From Pseudomonas gingeri (lineage in GTDB: Bacteria > Pseudomonadota > Gammaproteobacteria > Pseudomonadales > Pseudomonadaceae), in assembly GCF_013386165.1 (NCBI RefSeq), contig NZ_JACAOS010000024.1:1-64000 (forward strand): a stretch of DNA of 64,000 bases, given 5' to 3'. The notes under the pieces are model-generated. The model was not told the DNA's origin and searched no databases. It saw nothing but the letters and a program-made list of their open reading frames with translations. Both the position numbers and the translations under genes were made by a program. Below are positions 60,701 through 64,000 of this stretch, piece after piece (the stretch's first letter is position 1; each line of letters opens with the position of its first letter).

Positions 60701-61735
60701 GGTCAGATCGCCCTGGGTTTTGACATCCAGGGTCGTGCCTGCGTAGACCGGGCCTTGCGCTTCAAGGCTGGCAGCTTTGACATCGATAGCCCCGCTCGCC
60801 CCGGTCTCGACCATGCTCAAATGACCATTGGCATCGAGCTGGATATCACCGCCACTGGCGACCATCTTGCCGTCGAGCTTTACCCCGACACCGGCTTCGG
60901 TTCCCACCAGCTTGATCGCGCCGGCATACATACCGCCCAGTACCGAGGAGTCGATCGCCAGTTGCGGCGCATCCGCCGGATTGGCGGCACGTGCCGTGGC
61001 CTTGAGGGTCTTGGCATCGATATCGTTGGCACCGGCAATGATCGCCAGCTTCTTTGCGTTGATCTCGGCATTGAGTTTGGCCGAGCGAGTGATGATTTCG
61101 AACTGATCAATGTTGCTGGCATTCAGGCCAGCACCGTCGATGGACACACTGCCCCGGTCGACCTGATAACCCGTGACCTGACCGTTGGTAATGACGGCCT
61201 TGCCGGTGGTCAAGGTCGCCTGCGGCGTGTTGATAAAACCGCAACCGTTGCAACTGATGCCGTAGGGGTTGGCGACGATCACATGGGCCGACTGCCCCGC
61301 CACTTCGGTGTAACCACGCAACTGGCTTGGGCTGGCGCCGGTCACCTCGTTGAGAATGACATTGGCAGCCGTGCCATTGAGGTTCTGGTTACCGAGAATG
61401 ATCCCGCCCAACTGGGTCGACTGGGTACGCGCGGTGGCGTTGTTGAGGATGACCCCATTGGCCCCGACGTTGTAATCGCTGAATTGGTTGTGCGACAGAC
61501 CCTGGGCATTCGGCGCGGCGATATTGACGATAGGGACGCCATTGCCCGCTTGGCCGAGCGTGGTGCCCGGCGCACTGACCACAATCCCGTCCGCCTGGGC
61601 CAGCAACGGCTGCCAGAACATTGCGTTCGCCAGGATGAACGCCAACCCGCGTTTGGGCAGTCCCCAAAAGTGTTCACGGTTTTTCAGGGCCGCAGAAGGC
61701 TGACCCGCGAGGAAGGCGAACTGACGAACGTCCAT
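48788..61735 (-). CDS. cdiA: Contact-dependent inhibition / filamentous haemagglutinin protein CdiA
   Basis: Giant exoprotein of 4,315 residues. An extended signal (MDVRQFAFLAGQPSAALKN to AQADGI) leads to the TPS secretion domain (about residues 48-240) with NPYGISCNGCGF. FHA-1 repeats of the LDNxxGxL type fill about 345-2210. A distinct region at about 2245-2580, rich in Tyr, Asp and Gly with paired Cys, sits where receptor-binding domains occur. FHA-2 repeats (SAGRDVxLxA) cover about 2810-3840. A helical pretoxin part follows, and the toxin tip starts near NPTSGGFG (about 4165). The last 95 residues (YGEHAKIRSTEGRPVGSVVN onwards) suggest a small BECR-type RNase, by pattern only. ATG 61735 is chosen from family starts. 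No CdiB exporter gene is in view. Confidence 0.93.
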   Translation of the reverse strand: MDVRQFAFLAGQPSAALKNREHFWGLPKRGLAFILANAMFWQPLLAQADGIVVSAPGTTLGQAGNGVPIVNIAAPNAQGLSHNQFSDYNVGANGVILNNATARTQSTQLGGIILGNQNLNGTAANVILNEVTGASPSQLRGYTEVAGQSAHVIVANPYGISCNGCGFINTPQATLTTGKAVITNGQVTGYQVDRGSVSIDGAGLNASNIDQFEIITRSAKLNAEINAKKLAIIAGANDIDAKTLKATARAANPADAPQLAIDSSVLGGMYAGAIKLVGTEAGVGVKLDGKMVASGGDIQLDANGHLSMVETGASGAIDVKAASLEAQGPVYAGTTLDVKTQGDLTSQNNLAAKDHIALTSGGQLTNNGIVEAGINADKTRNALADVSITAQNVTNTGKSVIASRDLIVTAAQALNNQGGTLSGQRQTRVTAATLDNTQGQLTGDLGLSIDLSGALDNHAGMLGSGKALNLTAASLDNRAAGTVLAADGSLTATLSGAFDNREQGKLRATSGIDLGAGSLDNRGGSVVGKDQLTLRSASADNRGGLIQADKDLKLQVAQLDNRDKGNLIGKAAVDYDGTRLDNGGGLISAVGPLTLKALVIENTKGRIASQDNLSATVDTLNQQGGALVAQGSLLLTAKDLDNRNGGTVASTRALTLNIDRIDNRAGEVSSTDSSVTVSGQRLDNSDGGKLLTETDLGLTVAQLINQNEGRLFAKGTTRLTGSSLDNTGGNVSGLKGLDIRLDAALLNNTGLLSSEGGLTLNAASLDNTGGKLGSAGALSITSLGALLNQGGSILTDSGLVISSASLDNSQQGLINGTGATRLTTGTLDNRQGGRLTSNDNLDLNATQVSNQSGRIASDKALTASVTGLDQQGGELFSKTRLDLDLNNGQLNNQKGLINGPILVLKNLNGVANQNGEISSAQAFTLTAQSLDNSGGKLLSNQGLTLNINQALNNFNGTLSAASLYSRSDSLDNSHGWISSRGAVDLGITNVFINQNGTLIGDGALLLTANSLDNSNGAVLGKADVTANISTLNNQNGQLIATGALNLTGSSLDNRLGGLVGATKALKLNVGDIDNRGGELSSAADISLIGSGLNNSDSGKVLAETTLGLTVTQVLNRNLGLLKGNTGVTLDGQTLDNSAGQLISRQDARLTLSGDLNNTQGLVSSEGQLEVAGANLSNSGGNLSSAGPLSVNASGSLGNQAGHLVSDSTINLTSTSLDNTQQGVISGKGMLAIGTGAFDNSTGSLTSADGLSLAAKQVTNQNGGRIGSEKALNVSVFGLDQQGGKLFSNTSLNLSMNRGQLNNQNGLINAPSLVLDNLGDVNNQGGEISSAQAFSVIADNLDNSNGKLLSNQALTLRMNQALTNLKGQIAAAALYVQAASVDNSGGILTSRGDLSLSATGQLTNQNQGLINAAQALTIASGNLNNQGGLLLGVSGITLGAMALNNSGNGLINSQSGLTINAMSLDSSTGGEVSAKGDIDLNLGALTQNGGRLLGNQAINIDLADGDFDNRNGLLSANGPLTLNRLRDLNNRSGEVSSIQTFVLNTRALDNSGGKLISNNQLGVSGETLVNQSGLISGWQGLVVTGGSLDNRNGTLSSRSGNLDVSVTDALLNSQGGALASQKVLTVNAGSLDNSAGFLSSGAGQQLTVNGLLSNTQGGSIDSGAALTLNAMALSNSGTINAQQGLNFTGTTLDNSGGTLSGNGAVNLDLLGALTNTNGKLSSGGPLVISRSSQINNQGGQLVSQGLLSVLTGGLDNRNRGTVAANDVLTLTASGAVQNSTDGLIYSQNSDVNLTAASLANGKGVVQSQGALNLAIAGDIDNQSGKLTAQNGDLTVTAANLDNRGGTLASIKGALEARIVGVLKNGYDLNNNRQGGITQAQRLNLIALGGIDNYGGRIAAQTGDAVITTADFDNRNGGLYAKGLVKVSGNNFDNSGDNDGQIAGQQIDLSLNGALNNRLGIIESDSTLSVRAASLDNQTGQLRALGTSGKTDFQIGGLFDNRNGKMETANSDLTVNAGGFQNLGGSLLHVGNGTFDIATANILNAGGSLVTRGGLTLTADNWTNSSVIQAGRLTVNVNTLNQTAGGQLLASTSLTGNGGNWNNDGLIASDGTANLNLSGSYGGNGRLSSLGTLGLTAASVNLGANGSIAGGGDTTINVGGQLNNYGRLTSAAGMTVNAGGISNYGTLGSSQKLSLNTPTLLNDQGLIFSGADMDIKVNDFTNQNAALYSLGSLSVSGVQGGKANKVINFSSSIQVDGDFSLASAVFENTRKATVGKEKLLSGDITVECADGDCYTLRYYVDESYVSESTFEGQAATVSVAGNLTGDVGRFTNFASSVAVGKNLRMNADSFENQSVSSGAFTRSRVYMAGSYGKDDATNDLFYHLAYINNGISPNGDGAMFAYADRNSRYQHQYTGVTADSDGGGGGAPTVMERRFQTLTRWWNSQFGVGPDVALPSLIASYSLMSDVKQYQTSSSVASVIQAGQLVEINAKNSIQNGDLKSLTAFSAQSRSKQDTEVKPNLSTTEVHMNAQLPPDLAQRQVNPTLLPNFTLPSGQNGLFRLSGQGGTQQQAAQANIGSQGWSMRGAIVGTAQHQQSQVDVQARNPEINDISRAIASDRQLTQTARQATGSDVGASTINVNVPADIGGGAIQLPGNTVGSQPSSGQSLVRVQGLPDLLVKSNPQKYLIETNPVLTDLKQFMSSDYLLAGLGYKPDESAKRLGDGFYEQKLIQQAVVARTGQRFIDGQTSDENLFKYLMDNAISSKQQLGLSMGVTLTSQQVAALTHDIVWMEKQVVNGEEVLVPVLYLAQATNRLAPNGALIQGSDITLIAGENLENSGTLRASNNLKASADNDLVNSGLIESGNRLDLLAGNSIVNNSGGIIAGRDVSLTATRADVLNQRDISHFDSSFAQDSRHRDVLGSSARIEASNDLSISAGRDISNSASVLSSGSDMKLSAGRDVNVNALVERTMNAQGDHYLNQQITQHEAVVTAGRDLSVSAGRDISAIASRIESKRDMALASDGDIRIESAANESQFVSRGRSTLETRSVSQQSSELKAGGKISVDSGKDLDVVASRIKAGGDIALDAAQDMTIASAKDESSYYYYKKSSGSFGQSSSKQVESYDSRNVASVIDAGHDLTVNANKAADGSVSINGGRDVSVIGSQLKAGNDLVLAATNDVAVLSGVEEHGSYSKKTSSGFLGLTKSGKSQLKTSATQIGSELDAGNDVVVASGNDVRLRASQMAAGNDVELRAGLVNKAGDINLVSANDTAYSRTEEYKKKAGLSVSGGFISISSAKEAGREAQSSTSVGSQVTADRDATLQAERDINLSGSGIKAGRNVSLDAGRDVNVVSAQNSSAEQDWKKSKQVGIGVSSDDNGVSLFAGVDRTKEKNRLEQQTAAASQISAGQDLAITAKRDINQIGSDLKASNDIDLTAGRNINIDAARETQLTEQQRESERNGLGVTLSHNFGNTKNAVNGAGKGEDATSKGSSTLKGVDAVSQFLAGPTADTKLGNSKQSSSQVVIEQSNRSSTLDAGNDLKLQAGNDITVKGGQLQAGRDINVKGRDVTLDVAKGSVSQESTQHESWGGIHGGTSGGFKIGIGGSNGVATEDGVQGSSTSTQVAAGRDVNLDASHDLNLIGTQAKAGRDITLNAGNDLNIRSAQNENSSESNRHNGGGEVGLVFGSEGVGVYASVNTGKGDLDREGKRQQEAYLYAGERLGFASGRDTNVAGATLRGDEVVGRVGGDLNVSSVVDTGKVKGREFDISVTATIGPGAGVSGSVGYGETTGKTNWVGQQTSITGKDKVDIRTENHTQLDGALVAADNGNLKLDTGTLGFSDIAGEDKEHGYYLNVGGSYSKGGGNAQDSSQVGKGKQGETGWSVNGWQYDKEREQVVRATVGTGDIVVRNDAGTEISSTVGLNRDVDKSYEVTKDKESRTDLYVTSSSVDAALAPKSAFEQWKKNVALYGENSENAAISLIDLLMVTAMLPGGMVDGNGMEDAVFYMKARDERQKLMSSDPVKRAEVLRTLLAAANVDYDKNTEALVSRLTEMSGADLKGALQAIQLLADLNRQEKLDILYFGPLAPLALGAVSALGAALAAASTPENMERMRAAANAVASAAAKGGRSAVEQARISIGIWELLIGTHFPGQLLNDENQKLVNPIIDLQGQNPTSGGFGVDGQPSTSTNTGGSQIVDPKGSVYTTPVSDLPSPGNVYNSDGSKITYGEHAKIRSTEGRPVGSVVNDIQTARPSDILVQDDGRWVIKGGNGRIHVLESNGEVVTSFLNPNANTNSRIQKGEWARASQDELKRFESQFSDYVKW

Positions 61736-62087
61736 GTTGTGTCTCGGTGCACGAAGGCGAAAAAAGGTTGAAGGAAGCAATGCATCCGGAAACGGATCTG
61801 CGGCTCGCCCTCGGCGAAGGGGACCGGTCGTTCCAGGCTGTGGGCAATAGGCTTCGAGGAGGCGATCGGGGTGATCGCGGGTCAGGTCGGCGCATCGGTC
61901 AGGAGGCAAGTGGCGCAAGTGGTACTCACCACAAAAAAGCGCACAACCTCATCCCGAAGTCGCATAGAGACACGTTCGATCCCTCGAAACAGAACTAATA
62001 TCAAAATAGTGGCGCGATGGTAGATAGACGTATCAATGGCGTAAACAAATGTTGCGATTTATTTCATTCAGGATACATATCCTCTGA

Positions 62088-62118
62088 AAATCTCGGATGT
62101 CCGTTACATCCGAGATTT
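62088..62118. repeat. Perfect hairpin upstream of cdiA
   Basis: Arms AAATCTCGGATGT and ACATCCGAGATTT, loop CCGTT. It may terminate transcription arriving from the right or mark an element end. The rest of 61736-62146 holds no gene and should include the cdiA promoter. Confidence 0.7.
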
Positions 62119-62146
62119 CCAAAGCAAACACTTCAGGTTCCTGAGC

Positions 62147-62310
62147 ATGGACATGCAGCTGGAGTGCATTGTCGAGGGCGTGGAAACCCGCCATGAGCTG
62201 GAGGCCCTGCTGTGCCTGGGCTGCTCGTTGGTGCGGGTATTTCTATTCGAGGCCCATACCGCAGGCGCAGATAGACACCTGGCTCAACCGCAAGAACATG
62301 ACGGGCTAAC
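62147..62310 (+). pseudogene. EAL-domain C-terminal fragment
   Basis: It reads MDMQLECIVEGVETRHELEA, then LCLGCSLVRVFLFEAH. The intact GGDEF-EAL protein at 30286 has LECVVEGVETQEELNALRSL at the same place, so this is the last 50 residues of a similar EAL domain. No upstream part remains. Confidence 0.75.
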
Positions 62311-62356
62311 CCCACCCACTCATGACACGCTGCATCGGGATACTTTTGCACAGACG

Positions 62357-62426
62357 AAAAAAAATCCGGAAATCCTCACTTTCGTGGGCTTTCCGGATTT
62401 TCTTCTACAACAAATATGGTGGGTCG
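62357..62426. repeat. tRNA-Lys 3'-end/terminator repeat, copy B
   Basis: Second copy of the repeat at 34224-34291. It has the A-run, the ATCCGGAA / TTCCGGAT hairpin with a slightly longer loop, and the same spacer, here followed by the TGG of an encoded CCA end. Confidence 0.8.
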
Positions 62427-62461
62427 TGTGGGATTCGAACCTACGACCAATTGGTTAAAAG
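62417..62461 (-). other. Partial tRNA-Lys(TTT), ICE attachment site
   Basis: On the minus strand the sequence runs from CTTTTAACC (anticodon TTT) through the T arm GTAGGTTCGAATCCCAC to CGACCCACCA. The 5' half is absent and unrelated DNA follows directly. This is the 3'-end duplication left by integration at tRNA-Lys. One T-stem position is mutated, as is tolerated in an att copy. Confidence 0.85.
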
Positions 62462-62563
62462 ACAATTGGACTACAGGTTCGCTGTAGCCCCCGTAAAATA
62501 AGGCTCTCCACGATACGAGCATGGCTTCGCAGCCTCTAATGCCCCCCATTAGAGGCTCCAAAA

Positions 62564-63424
62564 ATGAAAATCACATCGGTCGTTTCGACCAAAGGCGGTA
62601 CCGGCAAGACCACGACGTCTGGCAACCTCGGCGCTTTGTGCGCGGATGCCGGCCTTCGAACCCTCCTCATAGACCTGGACCCTGTCCAGCCGTCCCTTTC
62701 GTCGTATTACCAGTTGGTAGAGGAAGCTCAGGGCGGCATCTACGACCTGCTCGCCTTCAACGTGACGGATTTTGATCGGATTATTTCAAGCACCTCAATC
62801 CCGAACCTCTCCCTGGTGCTGTCGAACGACTCCAATAACCAACTCATAAATTTGCTGCTCCAGGCACCCGACGGACGGTTGCGCCTCGCAAGCCTGATGC
62901 CGGCCTTCAAAGATCATTTCGACCTGGTGTTGATCGACACCCAGGGCGCCCGCTCGGCCATGCTGGAGATGGTCATCCTAGCCTCTGATCTAGCTATATC
63001 GCCGCTTCCACCGAACATGCTCGCTGCACGGGAGTTCAGCCGCGGCACTATGCAGATGCTGGATGGGCTGCGTGCTTACGGACGTCTCGGTCTCAACATC
63101 CCTCCTGTTCATATCGTGGTCAACAACCTCGACCGGACTAAAGATGCACAGATGATCGAACGATCTGTGCGTGAAATCTTCGAGGGCAACCCTGAAATCA
63201 ACGTCCTGGAAACCACCATCCCTGCGGCCGTGGTTTTTCGCGAAGCCGCCTCCCGGGGCATGCCTGCCCACCGGTTGGAGTACAAAAAGCCTGCGGATCA
63301 AGTTGCTCCTTCGGCACTGACTACCATCCGTAACTTGGCTATCGAGATCTTCCCTGAATGGCGTGATCGCTTCGAAGCCTTGACCGAGGAAAGGGTAGCC
63401 AAGCTGGTGAAGGAGGGTCGTTGA
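62564..63424 (+). CDS. parA: ParA/Soj ATPase of integrative element
   Basis: Protein of 286 residues. Deviant Walker A is STKGGTGKTTTSGN (residues 8-21). Walker A' / B region reads LVLIDTQGARSAML. In pKLC102/PAPI-1/PFGI-1-type ICEs a soj gene of this kind is the first gene next to the attachment site and is needed to keep the excised circle. ATG 62564 lies eight bases after GAGG. Its place 100 bases inside the tRNA-Lys fragment supports that assignment. Confidence 0.93.
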   Translation: MKITSVVSTKGGTGKTTTSGNLGALCADAGLRTLLIDLDPVQPSLSSYYQLVEEAQGGIYDLLAFNVTDFDRIISSTSIPNLSLVLSNDSNNQLINLLLQAPDGRLRLASLMPAFKDHFDLVLIDTQGARSAMLEMVILASDLAISPLPPNMLAAREFSRGTMQMLDGLRAYGRLGLNIPPVHIVVNNLDRTKDAQMIERSVREIFEGNPEINVLETTIPAAVVFREAASRGMPAHRLEYKKPADQVAPSALTTIRNLAIEIFPEWRDRFEALTEERVAKLVKEGR

Positions 63425-63425
63425 T

Positions 63426-64000
63426 ATGGCGAAGCCATCCATTACCGACGCCAGCGGCATTACCGCCGATGTCGTTCTGCAGTTAGGCCAGCACTACAGC
63501 GCTCAAAGTCTGCGCAGCTTGCAAGCCAAACTCACCGGTAGCGTCCGGGAGATCCGTGGTTTGACTGGAGGGAACACCTTACCCGGGCGGATTGGAGCCA
63601 GACTGAGCCTGGATCAAATTGACCTGCTGCGTGATGCCGCCAATCTGATCGAATCCGTGAACTCCAACATAGAGCACGCGAAGGAGAAGCGTAAGCGCGA
63701 CGAGAACGAAGCCAAACGTCGCCAAGAGGCTCGGAATGCCCAAGCTAAGCGCCTTGTGGCTGAAACATTCCCTCTGCCATACGAATCGCTGGATCAGATA
63801 CTGGAGATACTGAAGACCGCGTTGAACTTCAATCGCGCCGGCCAGTTCCTGGATTTCTACTCCGCCCTTGAGTACAACCTCAATCTCAGAAACTACCTTT
63901 CCCCGACCACAACCCGAAAGCTCATAGGCTGGAACAAACCGCAAGACTACTGGATGAGCATCGCGCGCTCATTGCGCAATGAATTTATGCAGACGGTAGA
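63426..64000 (+). CDS. ICE-associated coiled-coil protein, 3' truncated by window
   Basis: At least 191 residues, beginning MAKPSITDASGITADVVLQL. Residues about 80-105 form a highly charged helix (AKEKRKRDENEAKRRQEARN). It starts one base after the parA stop, so it is translationally coupled. Position after soj suggests a partition or replication accessory protein, but no family motif was recognised. Confidence 0.8.
   Translation, partial: MAKPSITDASGITADVVLQLGQHYSAQSLRSLQAKLTGSVREIRGLTGGNTLPGRIGARLSLDQIDLLRDAANLIESVNSNIEHAKEKRKRDENEAKRRQEARNAQAKRLVAETFPLPYESLDQILEILKTALNFNRAGQFLDFYSALEYNLNLRNYLSPTTTRKLIGWNKPQDYWMSIARSLRNEFMQTV

Noticed and set aside
49000-61000. CRISPR-like repetition
   Set aside because: The repeats are degenerate protein-coding FHA units, not identical direct repeats with spacers; no array was seen anywhere in the window.
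58259-61771. 1,170-codon open frame on the plus strand over cdiA
   Set aside because: It is antisense to the TPS and FHA repeats. Repetitive GC-biased codons keep the opposite strand open; the protein has no family character, while cdiA has clear domains.
62417-62490. Complete tRNA-Lys gene
   Set aside because: Only the 3' half matches. The D arm and 5' acceptor are replaced by unrelated sequence, so it is an att copy.

Overview
The window is bacterial and almost certainly from a Pseudomonas of the fluorescens group. The reasons are the GC-rich coding style with G/C-ending codons, a core block with the order tRNA-Ser, purC, MBL hydrolase, bamC, dapA, gcvR, bcp, tusA-like, bepA and nadA, a Pseudomonas-type REP hairpin, and DUF6124/DUF3077-type genes. 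One core block sits between two accessory regions, and a further integrative element starts at the right edge.

Region 1 (1-5,014) is one plus-strand arsenic operon: arsC (5' end outside the window), acr3, arsH, a cysteine phosphatase, a GAPDH and arsJ. It covers arsenate reduction with arsenite export, and also the GAPDH/ArsJ route in which arsenate is built into 1-arseno-3-phosphoglycerate and exported. Region 2 (about 5.1-20.5 kb) is a mosaic island: plasmid/ICE-type genes (DUF932 protein, zinc-ribbon proteins, an XRE regulator with repeated operators, a GYF_2 membrane protein), an AT-rich methyltransferase, decayed phage and IS21 fragments, a 1,315-residue PD-(D/E)XK-NACHT protein that looks like an anti-phage STAND NTPase, and a small satellite-like module (AlpA regulator, inovirus Gp2/YagK-like protein, a perfect GNRA hairpin, an RHH-like protein) beside tRNA-Ser(CGA).

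Region 3 (20.86-34.08 kb) is core chromosome: purine synthesis (purC), outer-membrane assembly (bamC, bepA), lysine (dapA), NAD (nadA) and CoA (coaA) synthesis, a GGDEF/EAL protein, and a LysR/isochorismatase pair.

Region 4 (34.2-62.4 kb) is a second accessory region, bracketed by two same-orientation copies of a tRNA-Lys 3'-end/terminator repeat. It holds an IS630-family element with a frameshifted transposase, an OmpA-domain membrane protein, a Septu-like PtuA/PtuB pair, secreted and lipoprotein genes, a solitary restriction-endonuclease-fold protein, a truncated group IIC intron behind a terminator, a DUF3077-type gene with an attenuator-like leader, and a contact-dependent inhibition locus. 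That locus has a 4,315-residue CdiA, a candidate immunity gene, a displaced toxin-tip/immunity pair and further orphan immunity-like genes. No CdiB gene is visible.

Region 5 (62.4 kb to the end) begins at a partial tRNA-Lys(TTT) and continues with parA/soj and a coiled-coil gene. This is the usual end of a pKLC102/PAPI/PFGI-1-type ICE, which must continue to the right. No CRISPR array and no rRNA were seen. Start codons were chosen by Shine-Dalgarno spacing and family N-termini; family assignments come from reading the sequence and were not searched against databases.
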